From contig NZ_FNJU01000001.1 of NCBI RefSeq assembly GCF_900104555.1, positions 434,001-498,000 on the forward strand: a stretch of DNA of 64,000 nucleotides, written 5' to 3'. Of the stretch, positions 28,936-37,783 are shown piece by piece. Position 1 is the first letter of the stretch. Each line of letters opens with the position of its first letter. The position numbers and the translations under genes were made by a program. The DNA is from Litchfieldia salsa (GTDB lineage Bacteria; Bacillota; Bacilli; Bacillales; Bacillaceae_L). Under the pieces are notes generated by a model. The model was not told the DNA's origin. It searched no databases and saw only the letters and a list, made by a program, of their open reading frames with translations.

Positions 28936-29112
28936 TAGCAAACCACTATCAAACCGGCGACAACAACACCTACAACTTCTGATTCTAGAAAAAAAGTTAT
29001 TTCAAAACTGTACAGAGCAAAAAAAGGGTTATCCTAACGCTGTTCTTTCAACTCCACCCTGAGCATGACGCAAAGCATGGTCGAGATAAAGATGATTATG
29101 CTTGCAGAGATA
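28936..29112 (+). pseudogene. Second relic of an Excalibur-type nuclease C-terminus
   Basis: Across frames this gives a Pro/Thr linker (KPATTTPTTSDS-like), then NCTEQKKGYPNAV, and in another frame KHGRDKDDYAC. It parallels the thermonuclease-Excalibur relic at 2815-3172 closely at DNA level but has more damage (extra stops and shifts). No nuclease core remains. Confidence 0.55.
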
Positions 29113-29185
29113 AACATTGGAGTATAAATCAAAACTGTTTCTTCTAGTTGAAGAAATCCTTGTTACTGCTCAGTTATAACCTCTA

Positions 29186-29746
29186 TTAATTAGTTTTTTG
29201 AACTTTTTTTAATATCTTTGTCATCCAGTAAGAAATAAACACGATCACAACATCAATAAGGAAAAGATGAAATTGATGTGTTCCTTTTCGAAATTCAACA
29301 AAACCCATGGATTTTTCAACCGTTGCAAATCCAAAGGCAAACACAGCACTTAACAACAAAGTGTACAAAAAGAAATTTTTATTCCTATTGGTACAGTATT
29401 GGTATAGAAGTAGGAAACCAACTGGAAGCATTGATGCAGATACATTTATTCCATGGGGTAATAGAGGGGTTAAAAAGTAGTAATGTACAAAGTACCCCTT
29501 GGTTCCCATTGCAATAATAAAGTATGACCAAAGAATATGTATTGTGTAACCAAAGAAAAGTATCTCAAATAATCTTCTTCTATCTAGGAAAAAATAAAGG
29601 AATATAAGTGGAACTATTAACATGGAAACTGCTAACCAAAATTGCCAATCCCCCACACTTGAAAACTTATTCCAGTAAGAAGTTATTAAAGAATTTAACT
29701 CATCCTGTTTATCATAAATTTTCTCCCAATATTGTCTACGATCCAC
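29186..29746 (-). CDS. CBO0543-like integral membrane protein
   Basis: A 186-residue membrane protein with about five transmembrane segments, e.g. FWLAVSMLIVPLIFLYFFL, LFEILFFGYTIHILWSYFII, and YTLLLSAVFAFGFATVE, then LFLIDVVIVFISYWM at the end. A charged N-terminus (RRQYWEKIYDKQDEL) precedes the first helix. The pattern recalls the CBO0543 family of Firmicutes, of unknown function and sometimes linked to spore germination genes; this is from memory. Single gene, reading towards the Excalibur relic. Confidence 0.7.
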   Translation of the reverse strand: MDRRQYWEKIYDKQDELNSLITSYWNKFSSVGDWQFWLAVSMLIVPLIFLYFFLDRRRLFEILFFGYTIHILWSYFIIAMGTKGYFVHYYFLTPLLPHGINVSASMLPVGFLLLYQYCTNRNKNFFLYTLLLSAVFAFGFATVEKSMGFVEFRKGTHQFHLFLIDVVIVFISYWMTKILKKVQKTN

Positions 29747-30067
29747 TTTAATACCCCTTTTCCTCTAACCTCTGTCACTTCATTTTCTATAATTTACCCA
29801 CTTCTCACTTCAACATACATATGATATTAGATGAATTTTAATTTACGATTATTGCACAATACTGCTTCGTCGTTAGCACAAGAAGCCAAGGGGTCAGTCC
29901 TTGGCCCATTAATAAAACATTAGGATCGTTGTTTATAATAATAAAAACGTTTACACCTTAGAAAATTAATATAATAGAAAATTTAATATTTCTCTCTTCA
30001 ACTTAAAAAATTTTGTGAAGATTTGGGGCGGTTCTCCCCTCTTTTGAAAAAATCATTCTAAACAAAA
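29747..30067. other. Intergenic region with repeat
   Basis: Contains a repeat of family F at 29884-29909 (CCAAGGGGTCAGTCCTTGG) and a cre-like TAAAAACGTTTACA at 29942-29955, one base off the consensus. No gene starts close enough to make the cre-like site convincing. No coding frame is supported. Confidence 0.45.
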
Positions 30068-30100
30068 AAAACTTAGCCTTAAGAAAACAAGGCTAAGTTT
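30068..30100. terminator. Bidirectional terminator
   Basis: AAACTTAGCCTT pairs with AAGGCTAAGTTT; an A-run precedes and a T-run follows. It would end the HAD gene to the right on the minus strand. Confidence 0.8.
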
Positions 30101-30203
30101 TTTCACTATATGTTATATCCGTTTAAACTCAAATCTACCTTGTTCCTCATTGGATGTATTAAATCATATTTTTTTGACAATCGCTGATTCCTACTATCAC
30201 AAC

Positions 30204-30911
30204 CTAAGCCCTTTTCACAAATAATTCTAATAACTCTTTGGCACTATGTACTTCTTTATCCGGTTTATAGATAGCATTAGTCGGTAAATCTTTCTTACGA
30301 TGATTCATCCAGATCGCTTGCCAGCCTGCTTGTTTTGCTCCGAATATATCTTTTTCAAAATTATCCCCGATATACACGGTTTTGATTTGGTCAAGGTCCA
30401 TTTTCTGTTCAATAAAATCAAATACTTCTCTTTTGGGTTTTGCATGACCAATCGCACCAGAAATAAACGTCATTTCTGCAGGAATCCAACGACTAAGGCT
30501 AAGCTGTTTAATTTTCATTACTTGATGTTTTTCTTCACCATTTGTCAGAATCCCAAGCTGTTTCCCATCTTTGTAAAGTACATTGAGTAGTTCTTCCACT
30601 TCCGGAAACAAGGTAATATTTTTTTGTTCGGTCACATACGTTTCATGAAAAGTAATCGCTTTTTCCGCATTTATAATAATGTTAATATCCTTAAAGGCAG
30701 ACATAATTCGTCCGGTTTGCCATTCAAATTGGGATATTTCACCTGCTTCACTTTGATCAAATAAAATCTCGCTATACTTACGACTAGCCTTATATAATTG
30801 ATCAATTTCTTCGTCTGAAAATGGCTCTTGAAAAAGCTTCCTCACCGTTTTGTGAAAAGATTGTGCTTGATCATATAGTGTATCATCGACATCAAAAATT
30901 ATTGTATCCAT
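30204..30911 (-). CDS. HAD-family hydrolase
   Basis: A 235-residue phosphatase of the haloacid dehalogenase superfamily. Motif I is IFDVDDTLYD at the start, motif II LGILTNGE, motif III the Lys in HAKPKREVF, motif IV YIGDNFEKDI. The small helical cap between motifs I and II places it in the YjjG/YfnB-like class (pyrimidine-5'-nucleotidase or related phosphatase). The ATG at 30911 is nine bases from GGAGG; an ATG at 30917 is too close. Soluble and cytoplasmic; substrate unknown. Confidence 0.85.
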   Translation of the reverse strand: MDTIIFDVDDTLYDQAQSFHKTVRKLFQEPFSDEEIDQLYKASRKYSEILFDQSEAGEISQFEWQTGRIMSAFKDINIIINAEKAITFHETYVTEQKNITLFPEVEELLNVLYKDGKQLGILTNGEEKHQVMKIKQLSLSRWIPAEMTFISGAIGHAKPKREVFDFIEQKMDLDQIKTVYIGDNFEKDIFGAKQAGWQAIWMNHRKKDLPTNAIYKPDKEVHSAKELLELFVKRA

Positions 30912-30989
30912 TCTCATAGCCCTCCTTGTCTTATAATGATATCACTTATTTATCAACGAGAGAAAATAGAGAGTCAATAGTTCCTATCT

Positions 30990-31049
30990 TAGAAAAATAG
31001 GGTCCCCCCCATTGAAGTGCCGCTTTACTCCACCGGGGGACTGGCCCCA
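30990..31049. repeat. Dispersed palindromic repeat, family G copy 2
   Basis: GGTCCCCCCCATTGAAGTGC, then CGCTTTACTCC and GGGGGACTGGCCCC, matching 19660-19711 with few changes. Confidence 0.8.
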
Positions 31050-31110
31050 AAACTGATAGTCTTTATTGTGATGGCTGATTAGTATAAAGAAGAAAACAAA
31101 CAAATAAAGA

Positions 31111-31137
31111 GCCGAGGGACAGGTCCCTTGGCCCAAT
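31111..31137. repeat. Dispersed repeat family F
   Basis: GAGGGACAGGTCCCTTGGCC motif, a short palindromic unit also at 29884, 32813, 42930 and 58633. All copies are intergenic. Confidence 0.75.
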
Positions 31138-31211
31138 GCATATATCTATCCCTATCTTTTATACTCATGAAGTCAGGTGCCTACCCCCTCGTCCCTATAA
31201 CCTTCAACTAT

Positions 31212-31715
31212 CTATGTTAGTTCAAGTTTAAACGCTTTTACAATTATTCCATCGTTTGCAGGTTCAAAGTCGTATTCTGGACAACGTACAAATCCTAAAC
31301 TTTTATATAATACTATGGCACTATTCATGAATTCTCCTGTGTGTAATCCGATGGCTTTTTGATCTTTTTGCTTTGTTCTTTGAATACACTCAGTGACTAA
31401 AGCCTTTCCAACACCTTGCCCGCGTGCGGCAGGGTCTACAGCGAGTAAGCGAATTTCAGCGTGATCCAACTCATCCAGAAAACCTTCATAAGCATTACTA
31501 TTCGGTGGAAAAAGTGCTACACTTCCAAGTATTATTCCATCCTCCTCTGCGACAATCAGCTCCACCCCTGACTGGCTATCTGCATCAGATGATATTGCTT
31601 TCTGCAATGCATGAAAATGATCTTCCGGGATTACATTCTTATGGTCATAATACGCACGTAACCTCTGTTCCCGGATGAAGGGTATTTCTTCTTTTACTGC
31701 ATCTCGTATTATCAT
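31212..31715 (-). CDS. GNAT-family N-acetyltransferase
   Basis: A 167-residue acetyltransferase. The acetyl-CoA pyrophosphate motif reads EIRLLAVDPAARGQGVGKAL (about residues 87-106), with GLHTGEFMNSAIVLYKSLGF at the C-terminal motif B. The acceptor is unknown. The ATG at 31715 is preferred because GGAG is six bases upstream; the ATG two codons earlier would touch it. Its gene begins ten bases after the stop of the glutathionyl-reductase-like gene, so the two form an operon. Confidence 0.9.
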   Translation of the reverse strand: MIIRDAVKEEIPFIREQRLRAYYDHKNVIPEDHFHALQKAISSDADSQSGVELIVAEEDGIILGSVALFPPNSNAYEGFLDELDHAEIRLLAVDPAARGQGVGKALVTECIQRTKQKDQKAIGLHTGEFMNSAIVLYKSLGFVRCPEYDFEPANDGIIVKAFKLELT

Positions 31716-31724
31716 AGACATCTC

Positions 31725-32708
31725 CTATTTCGTATAAAGGAATTTTTCTTCTTTCCCACTTACAGACTCTCTGTTATGAGAAGTTACCCATTTAGATTCA
31801 TCGGGACCCTTAGGTAAAATAGATGGTTCTCCTTTTTCAGGATTAATTGTAATAGATAAATGGTAATGTCTCTTTATGCTATCAAAATCAGTTGTATCCC
31901 CGAAACCTGGAGTTTGGTATAAATCCCGAACATATCCCCAAAGATTTGGAAATTCTGAAATTAGAGTGCGGTTTGTATTAAATGCTGTGTAATAAGCTGC
32001 ATCGAACCGGACTAATGTTGTATATAATCGAACATCAGAGTCGGTTATATAATCTCCAAATAAGAAACGTCGTGTTGTAAGGTGTTCTTCTAATTGATCC
32101 AATCTAGCAAAAAGTGTATCATAGGCTAACTCATAAGCTTCCTGAAAATGGGCAAATCCACATTTATAAACCCCATTGTTAACTTCATGGAAAATAACTT
32201 CGTTCATCTTATCAATATCTTGTTGTAAATGGTCGGGATACAAATTCGGCGCATTTTCTTTATGAAGTGGTCCCCATACCGTTTCGAAATAGTTCGTAAG
32301 CTTGAAATAGTCGTTATTTACAGCTTTTTTAGTCGCTATGTCTACCATTACAGGGACAGTTGGTCTCCCTGTATATTCAGTATCGGCAGCTAGATACAAT
32401 TCGCTAACATATCGTACCCCTAGAATAGGATCAACATTTCCCTCATCTAATGCAAATTCCCAATCAACTCTTCCTACTCTCGGACGCATGGGACTTACCA
32501 TCCCTAAACTGATCGCATCATCAAGTCCAAGGACATTACGAACAATTACTGTACGATGTGCCCATGGACATGCTGCACACCATATAAGACGATACTTACC
32601 AGCTTCTATCGGAAGCTCATTTGGAGAATTGCCAAAAGGAGTGATAAATCGATTGGTTTGCCTTACAAAACTACCTTCTTTTGAAATTTCTTTTGGTTTA
32701 TTTCGCAT
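31725..32708 (-). CDS. Glutathionyl-hydroquinone reductase-like (Xi-class GST)
   Basis: A 327-residue protein of the ECM4/YqjG family. The N-terminal thioredoxin-like domain has the Cys-Pro-Trp signature in IWCAACPWAHRT, with VSPMRPRVGRVDW and GRPTVPVMVD; the C-terminal helical domain contains NNGVYKCGFAHFQEAYE, FLFGDYITDSDVRLYTTLVRFD split over two blocks, and a final HYHLSITINPEK. These enzymes reduce glutathionyl- or bacillithiol-type hydroquinone adducts. Bacillaceae use bacillithiol rather than glutathione, so the true thiol is likely bacillithiol (inference). The start ATG 32708 has AAAGGTGG upstream. Confidence 0.88.
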   Translation of the reverse strand: MRNKPKEISKEGSFVRQTNRFITPFGNSPNELPIEAGKYRLIWCAACPWAHRTVIVRNVLGLDDAISLGMVSPMRPRVGRVDWEFALDEGNVDPILGVRYVSELYLAADTEYTGRPTVPVMVDIATKKAVNNDYFKLTNYFETVWGPLHKENAPNLYPDHLQQDIDKMNEVIFHEVNNGVYKCGFAHFQEAYELAYDTLFARLDQLEEHLTTRRFLFGDYITDSDVRLYTTLVRFDAAYYTAFNTNRTLISEFPNLWGYVRDLYQTPGFGDTTDFDSIKRHYHLSITINPEKGEPSILPKGPDESKWVTSHNRESVSGKEEKFLYTK

Positions 32709-32812
32709 AAAAACCACCTTTTTAAAAATTCTAAATAAAAAGATTTTATTAATTTCAATATAAGTTAGTTACTGTTGTTAGTCAAAATTTAGACAGTTAA
32801 AGGGTAGATAGA

Positions 32813-32843
32813 GGGCCAATGGGACAGGTCCCTTGGTCCAATG
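32813..32843. repeat. Dispersed repeat family F
   Basis: GGGCCAATGGGACAGGTCCC, then TTGGTCCAAT; a copy of the short palindromic unit found at 31111. Confidence 0.75.
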
Positions 32844-32933
32844 AAATATGTAGACTTTACGTGTCAGCAAAGAGCAAACTCTTGTATCCTAATCACTTCT
32901 ACAAAAACATCCGATCAGGCAGTAATCTTTTGC

Positions 32934-33227
32934 TTATTTTATTACTGACCAAAAAATAGCTAAGTAAGCTCCGAATACTAATGCAAAAAATACAAAAGAC
33001 CAAATCAAATTTTCTATTATGTTTTTCTTGCGGATTGTAGAAATAAGAAAAACCATTAAATTAGGACACCCGCCGGTAAATGCGAGCGCCGACATTGCCT
33101 TGAACAACTCCACTTTTGGCGTGTAATCCGGGGCGGAACCAAATCCCATGATTCCCGCGAAAAATAACAAAGGATGGGTAAATAATAGTATTCCATTAAC
33201 TAATAGGTACTTTTTAAATACAGTCAA
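32934..33227 (-). CDS. Small membrane protein of unknown function (97 aa)
   Basis: Three hydrophobic segments: YLLVNGILLFTHPLLFFAGI, a shorter SALAFTGGCPNLMVFLIS, and a long IWSFVFFALVFGAYLAIFW. TTG start at 33227 with GGAGGAG six to seven bases upstream. I do not recognise a family. Stand-alone gene. Confidence 0.65.
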   Translation of the reverse strand: MTVFKKYLLVNGILLFTHPLLFFAGIMGFGSAPDYTPKVELFKAMSALAFTGGCPNLMVFLISTIRKKNIIENLIWSFVFFALVFGAYLAIFWSVIK

Positions 33228-33642
33228 AGCTTCTCCTCCTGTTTAACCGAATAAACAAAAGGGAAATCCTGTCCTGTTGTTTACTGGTAATGTTCATAAA
33301 AATACTAATAGGGCTGAACCACCAAAGAGTGTAAGAGACACTTTTCCAGTTACAGGTATTTACCCAAGATCATAATCTATTTTATATAACGTTTCAATCA
33401 TATCTCGTTTACTTCGAAACCTTTTGTTCATAAGATTACTAACTTAATGACCAAAGACTGGAAAATTGCTTAAAAAAACTCCATTTAAGATAACCAAATT
33501 TATTATTTAATCATATGGTGCCAGGCACCGAATAACTTCTTAAATACATAATTTCCCATACACTTTAAAATCATATTCTAACGTCTTTTTTCACATTCTA
33601 ACAGTAAAATTGTTCGCTATACTTTTATTTGAAAGGATCTAA
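33228..33642. other. Intergenic region with a repeat
   Basis: About 415 bases between a minus-strand membrane protein and the plus-strand amidase. It holds a degenerate family D element at 33472-33529; no reading frame is supported. A TATACT near 33617 may be the amidase -10 element. Confidence 0.4.
33472..33529. repeat. Dispersed repeat family D, degenerate copy
   Basis: AAAAAACTCCATTTAAGATA, then an AT-rich middle ending in the palindrome GGTGCCAGGCACC, as at the ends of copies 43404 and 56567. Confidence 0.6.
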
Positions 33643-34401
33643 ATGATGAAAAAATGTTTTATTCTAGGTCTCTTTTTAACTTTTGTATTTAATACTTATC
33701 CTGTACATTCTTTTGAAGGTAATAGTGTTAACAATGATAACCAATCTTTAACCCCAACTCCTAATCCATCAATAGAAACAATCGCAAGAGATGGACAATT
33801 TATCCTTATGACAAAAGAGGAATTTAAGAATTGGTTATTCAACCAGCAATTTAAAAGGAAAATAAACCTTATTCAACATCACCATACATGGGCACCATCA
33901 TACAAGCATTTTAAATCGAACAACCACCTTCAAATGGTAAAAAATATGGAGCATTACCATAAAAGTCAAAAAGGATGGAAGACGATTGCTCAAAATATTA
34001 CAATATTCCCTGATGGAAAAATCGTTATTTCAAGACCCTTTGACATGGCCCCTGAAGGTTCTATTGGTTCGAATGCAAATGCTCACGGAATTGCAATTGA
34101 AAACATAGGTAACTTCGATAGAGGACAGGATGTAATGACAAAAGAGCAAAAAGATACGATTGTTTATATTACAGCTTTATTATGTATGAAATTCAATTTA
34201 AAGCCTTCAATTGACACCATTACTTATCATCATTGGTGGCATTACAAAACAGGGGAAAGAATATTAGATAAGGGTGCTAGCAATGACGTTAAGTCCTGCC
34301 CTGGTACTAATTTTTTCGGTGGAAATTCAACGCAAAGTGCCAAAAAGTATTTTTACCCTCTTGTATCACGTAAAATCGAAGAAATTTCAGCTTCTAAATA
34401 G
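33643..34401 (+). CDS. Secreted N-acetylmuramoyl-L-alanine amidase (Amidase_2)
   Basis: A 252-residue exported peptidoglycan hydrolase. A signal peptide spans about residues 1-23 (KKCFILGLFLTFVFN, cut near VHS). The catalytic domain of the PGRP/T7-lysozyme fold begins at about 72 with INLIQHHHTWAPS, where a His is the first zinc ligand. ITYHHWWHY (around 196) carries the second His and VKSCPGTNFFGG the Cys219 ligand. Family enzymes cut the amide between N-acetylmuramic acid and L-alanine. There is no wall-binding repeat, so it may act freely. AAAGGATC precedes the start. A strong terminator follows. Position and size fit a stand-alone wall-turnover or spore-related amidase. Confidence 0.9.
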   Translation: MMKKCFILGLFLTFVFNTYPVHSFEGNSVNNDNQSLTPTPNPSIETIARDGQFILMTKEEFKNWLFNQQFKRKINLIQHHHTWAPSYKHFKSNNHLQMVKNMEHYHKSQKGWKTIAQNITIFPDGKIVISRPFDMAPEGSIGSNANAHGIAIENIGNFDRGQDVMTKEQKDTIVYITALLCMKFNLKPSIDTITYHHWWHYKTGERILDKGASNDVKSCPGTNFFGGNSTQSAKKYFYPLVSRKIEEISASK

Positions 34402-34474
34402 TTTTGAAAAAATCGCGTTCATTTATACGAATTTTTTACCCTATCAGTCCAACAATGGACTTGTAAATAAAAAA

Positions 34475-34505
34475 GAGCGCAATTCTTTACTGAAGAATTG
34501 CGCCC
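34475..34505. terminator. Bidirectional terminator
   Basis: GAGCGCAATTCTT pairs with AAGAATTGCGCCC; flanked by A- and T-runs. It separates the convergent amidase and nitroreductase genes. Confidence 0.9.
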
Positions 34506-34572
34506 TTTTCGTGAATAACATCTATTAGATAGAACTCTTCTTATGAAGGTTTTATCGTTCCTTTTTCAACCT

Positions 34573-35277
34573 TTAATATTTATTCCACTCAAGAACATCA
34601 TCAAGAGGTAGACGGTTTTTTGGAAATCCTGCTTTAGTGCCTTTACCAAGAGCGATGAGCATAACTGGTTCAAGGTTTTCTGGTACATCGAAGGCTTTTA
34701 TAAATTTGTCTGCGTCATAGCCGCCCATCGGTACTGTGTCATATCCTTTAGCTTTTGCAGCAAGCATAAGTTGCATGGAAACTAGTCCACCGTCAATCAT
34801 AGCAATTCTTGACAAACGCTCTGCAGGAGCATTTCCGTAATTCTGAAGAATGCTGTTTACATAATTTTCTTTTATCTCTTCAGTCATCAATCCGTTCTTA
34901 ACTGATTCACTGTAAATACGATCAGCATTATTGTAAGCTTGCTTATCACCAAGAACAGCGATTACGACAGAAGCATCAACTATTTGCTGCTGATTAAAAG
35001 CGATTGGAAGCAATTCTTCTTTTGCTGCTTGATCCTGAATCACAAGGAATCTCCATGGTTGAAGATTAGAAGATGATGGGGCTTCAATCGCTACTTCTAA
35101 AATGTCGCGAATTTCACTTTCTTCCATTTTGAACGACGGATCATATTGGCGAACAGATCTACGTTCTTTGGCTACCGTAAAGAAATCTGTATTATCTAGC
35201 TCTTTTGGCTTCTCAGTAGTTGTATCAAGATCTTTTACTTTATTTAAATATTCTTCTCTGCTCATTTTTGTTGACAA
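34573..35277 (-). CDS. Nitroreductase-family protein
   Basis: A 234-residue FMN-dependent nitroreductase-fold enzyme. FMN-phosphate contacts are RRSVRQYDPSF (about 40-50), the APSSSNLQPWRFLVI block follows at 67-81, and the C-terminal GKGTKAGFPKNRLPLDDVLEW closes the fold. Homologues such as B. subtilis YdgI, YodC and HypO reduce nitro or quinone compounds with NAD(P)H. The TTG at 35277 is seven bases from GGGGAG; an ATG four codons on is an alternative. A strong promoter with a 23-bp palindrome lies just upstream, so it is almost certainly repressor-controlled, probably by an HxlR or MarR regulator responding to electrophiles (inference). Confidence 0.92.
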   Translation of the reverse strand: MSTKMSREEYLNKVKDLDTTTEKPKELDNTDFFTVAKERRSVRQYDPSFKMEESEIRDILEVAIEAPSSSNLQPWRFLVIQDQAAKEELLPIAFNQQQIVDASVVIAVLGDKQAYNNADRIYSESVKNGLMTEEIKENYVNSILQNYGNAPAERLSRIAMIDGGLVSMQLMLAAKAKGYDTVPMGGYDADKFIKAFDVPENLEPVMLIALGKGTKAGFPKNRLPLDDVLEWNKY

Positions 35278-35294
35278 TTTGTTTCTCCCCTTTT

Positions 35295-35347
35295 GTAACT
35301 GTAATTATTACAGTTACAGTATAACGCCGAAAGGGTTCTCTAGTCAA
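35295..35347 (-). promoter_or_regulatory. Promoter and operator of the nitroreductase gene
   Basis: On the minus strand: -35 TTGACT (35342-35347), 18-bp spacer, -10 TATACT (35318-35323). Directly downstream is a perfect odd-length palindrome, 35295-35317, with arms GTAACTGTAAT and ATTACAGTTAC around one T. It covers the expected transcription start, the classical position for a repressor. The regulator gene is not adjacent. Confidence 0.8.
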
Positions 35348-35361
35348 AAACAGGTAATTAG

Positions 35362-35411
35362 AAAAGCGCAAGGCGCCCTCTTATCCACTTATGACACCGA
35401 GGGGCTCAACT
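35362..35411. repeat. Dispersed repeat family C, partial copy
   Basis: GAAAAGCGCAAGGCGCCCTC, then CTTATGACACCGAGGGGC; a shortened version of the units at 48850 and 48968. Confidence 0.55.
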
Positions 35412-35481
35412 GTGGCCTGATGATTAACACGGATATTGTAAGGTCGGAGTTTTTGTAGAAGTAGATTCGAATATTATGTTT

Positions 35482-35673
35482 TTACTCCTTATGATCTTGT
35501 CTTTGCTTCATATATCTCCAAATATAGAAACCAACCCAAATAACGATTGGAATCACAATCGTATATTCACTTGGTAGAACAAGGATTAGAATAAAAGCGA
35601 TTAATAAAATGGGTATCATATAAGTCCAAAACTTTTTGTTGTTTTTCGCTTGGTTCGGGTTATCGTTAGTCAT
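35482..35673 (-). CDS. Small membrane protein (63 aa)
   Basis: Two hydrophobic segments: FWTYMIPILLIAFILILVL and EYTIVIPIVIWVGFYIWR, with charged ends. GAGGAG precedes the ATG at good spacing. The family is not recognised. Stand-alone, on the minus strand; no obvious partner. Confidence 0.6.
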   Translation of the reverse strand: MTNDNPNQAKNNKKFWTYMIPILLIAFILILVLPSEYTIVIPIVIWVGFYIWRYMKQRQDHKE

Positions 35674-35937
35674 TAGATGTCTCCTCGTTTTCTTATATCA
35701 GGTGCAAAGCTATAGAACTCTTAGCAGCAAAGTCCTAGTTGTCCTTAAGGATATTATACTCCTAATAATTCTATTTTAATAACCATAAGGAGTGTTAAAA
35801 TGTCAGTCACCTGGAGAGTTTCGTAAGAGTACACCCAACTGGATGACTTCCTCAAGTTCTGTTCTATTCGTTAACCAAGCATAATATCTTACTAACGTAG
35901 ATAAATTATGTATAAGCATTAAGAATCCTTTTAAATT

Positions 35938-36105
35938 AAGGCTGTTTTCGGATAGATTGTTGCTTGTTAAGCCGCAGGCAGAATACACTCCGCGTCCGGC
36001 GGGTGACCAGTGAGCCCGCAGGAGTCTATGTGTATTCAGCCAGCTTGTAACTACCATTTAAGTTATATGTCTAAAACAACAAACTTTGAGAAAACAGCCT
36101 AAATA
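35938..36105. repeat. Dispersed repeat family A, reversed and shortened copy
   Basis: Reads as the reverse complement of the 22831/24610/44085 unit: GCTGTTTTCGGATAGATTGT, AATACACTCCGCGTCCGGCG, then GGTGACCAGTGAGC joined directly to CCGCAGGAGTCTATGTGTATT, so the middle of the unit is deleted. The right flank (TGAGAAAACAGCC) is preserved. Confidence 0.85.
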
Positions 36106-36246
36106 AAAAATCCAAAGTGGCAGTCAAAAATCGTCCACATGTAGTTAGTGAACTTTTAAGAGATTAAAGGACAAAGGGATAGGTCTGTCACTTTGTCCTA
36201 TCATGTTTTTTAGAAATCCAATTATTTTTCACTGGAACATAAAAAA

Positions 36247-36267
36247 GATTCTCATAAAAAGAGAATC
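36247..36267 (-). terminator. Terminator of the HAD gene
   Basis: GATTCTC and GAGAATC pair around a seven-base loop, followed by a T-run on the minus strand. It directly follows the HAD stop at 36269. Confidence 0.8.
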
Positions 36268-36268
36268 C

Positions 36269-36958
36269 TTAATACTCATTTTCCCATCCAATATTAGCAC
36301 CACTATTAGTTGTTAATCTACCAATAAGATCCCCCAAGCTACAATCCGCCATAGAATCTAATCGATATTCCACCTCAGGAAATGTTAAATGTATGGTGGT
36401 TTCATTCGGCACAATTACACAGGTCAAACCGGCTCGTTTTGCAGCTAGTGAACCATTCGCGGAATCTTCGAAAGCAATGCAGACCTGAGGTTCAACGCCT
36501 AGCTCCTTAGCGGCTAACAAATAAAGTTCTGGGTTTGGTTTCACTTCAGCTACATCGTCTGAAGTCTTAATACACTCAAAATAATGAATTAAACCTAGAC
36601 GATCTAAATGGTCAGAAACCCAGTTATAATTGGAGCTTGATGCAAGGCCTACTTTTAAGTTCATGGCTTGAGCTTCTCTAAGATAACTTTCAACACCTGG
36701 TCGCACCTTTAATGTATTTAGCCTTGTTTGCAACTTTTCTTGATTCACTTTTTTGAGTTGGGCACGATCAATTTGTTCTATTTCCTTTTCCAAAAGATCA
36801 TATATTGAGAAATCTGATTGCGTACCAATATTTTGTATCCATTCTTCAAACGGAAATTCTAAATTATACGATTGGAACATTTCTTGATAGATCGTTGTAT
36901 GAACTGATTCGGTATCCAAAATCAAACCATCAAAGTCAAAAACAACTGCTTTATACAT
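36269..36958 (-). CDS. HAD-IA hydrolase, beta-phosphoglucomutase-like
   Basis: A 229-residue HAD protein. Motif I VVFDFDGLILDTES, motif II GLASSSN, Lys in VKPNPELYLLAAKELG, motif IV FEDSANGSLAAKRAG. The four-helix cap fits the beta-phosphoglucomutase/YhcW-like sugar-phosphate phosphatases. Chosen start ATG 36958 lies nine bases from AAGGG; the longer frame has no good site. It directly follows the GntR regulator of the frl region (37 bp), so it may remove a phosphate from an amino-sugar product of that pathway (inference). Confidence 0.85.
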   Translation of the reverse strand: MYKAVVFDFDGLILDTESVHTTIYQEMFQSYNLEFPFEEWIQNIGTQSDFSIYDLLEKEIEQIDRAQLKKVNQEKLQTRLNTLKVRPGVESYLREAQAMNLKVGLASSSNYNWVSDHLDRLGLIHYFECIKTSDDVAEVKPNPELYLLAAKELGVEPQVCIAFEDSANGSLAAKRAGLTCVIVPNETTIHLTFPEVEYRLDSMADCSLGDLIGRLTTNSGANIGWENEY

Positions 36959-36995
36959 GTATTCATTCCCTTTTCGTAAATTTTCAACCTCCAAT

Positions 36996-37721
36996 TTAGT
37001 ATTCCGTCTCTAAACGTAGCTTCACGCGATCTGCGATTAAAAAGTACTTTGAATAATGGATTGGAGTTGATTCCTCATTGTAAATAATTTTATCTACTAA
37101 AATAATAGGGGTCATCCTATTAACCTCTAAATACTTTTGTACCTCATCTGTTGGATGTACAAATTCAAGATCCTTACAGACCTTTTTGAAATCTATTCCA
37201 TACTCTTCATTAATAATCTTAAATGTTGAACTTTCCGGTGTAATTTTTTCTTCGATTGACGGGTAAAGTGCTGTTGGAAAGTATGCATAATCCAAACTTA
37301 AAATTTGCTTATTGCGATATACTTTTCTTACTAGCTCAATGTACTCATCAAATTGATGATTAAATTTATGATTAATATGGGGTGTACCCTTTATTTTCTC
37401 CATAGAGATAATATCTTTTGTGATAAAATCACTCTTAGTCGTCAAGCCTTCTGTGTATCCCTGAAAATGTAATAGGTGAATCTCCTTACGAAATGTATTC
37501 ACAAACGTACCTTTTCCACGAATAATTTGAAGAACATCTTCATCTACTAATTCTTTAATTGCACGACGAATGGAAATTCTACTAGCTTGAAATAATTCAC
37601 ATAATTCAGCTTCAGTAGGGATTTGATCACCTTGATTTAATTGATTAGATTCAATATATTGTTTGATTCCGGTCATGATTTCTTCATATAAATAATTTTG
37701 AATTTGATCGCGGTTACTCAT
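36996..37721 (-). CDS. GntR/UTRA-family transcriptional regulator, likely FrlR-type
   Basis: A 241-residue regulator with a GntR winged helix (about 1-75: GDQIPTEAELCELFQASRIS, RRAIKELVDEDVLQIIRGKG) and a UTRA effector domain (about 90-235). It is placed at the end of the frlBONMD genes, same strand, 60 bp after frlD. B. subtilis has a GntR-type FrlR controlling this operon, so the same role is likely here: repression in the absence of fructoselysine-6-phosphate or similar. Paired ATGATGT/ACATCAT sites before frlB are the probable operators. ATAGGAGC precedes the ATG. Confidence 0.85.
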   Translation of the reverse strand: MSNRDQIQNYLYEEIMTGIKQYIESNQLNQGDQIPTEAELCELFQASRISIRRAIKELVDEDVLQIIRGKGTFVNTFRKEIHLLHFQGYTEGLTTKSDFITKDIISMEKIKGTPHINHKFNHQFDEYIELVRKVYRNKQILSLDYAYFPTALYPSIEEKITPESSTFKIINEEYGIDFKKVCKDLEFVHPTDEVQKYLEVNRMTPIILVDKIIYNEESTPIHYSKYFLIADRVKLRLETEY

Positions 37722-37783
37722 AAAAGTCGCTCCTATATTGTTAACGTTACATTAATTATACATGACAAGAACCTTTAATGCAG

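Noticed and set aside
29942-29955. cre-like TAAAAACGTTTACA
   Set aside because: It fits but for one base, yet no gene starts in the right position; the nearest start is about 200 bp away on the minus strand.
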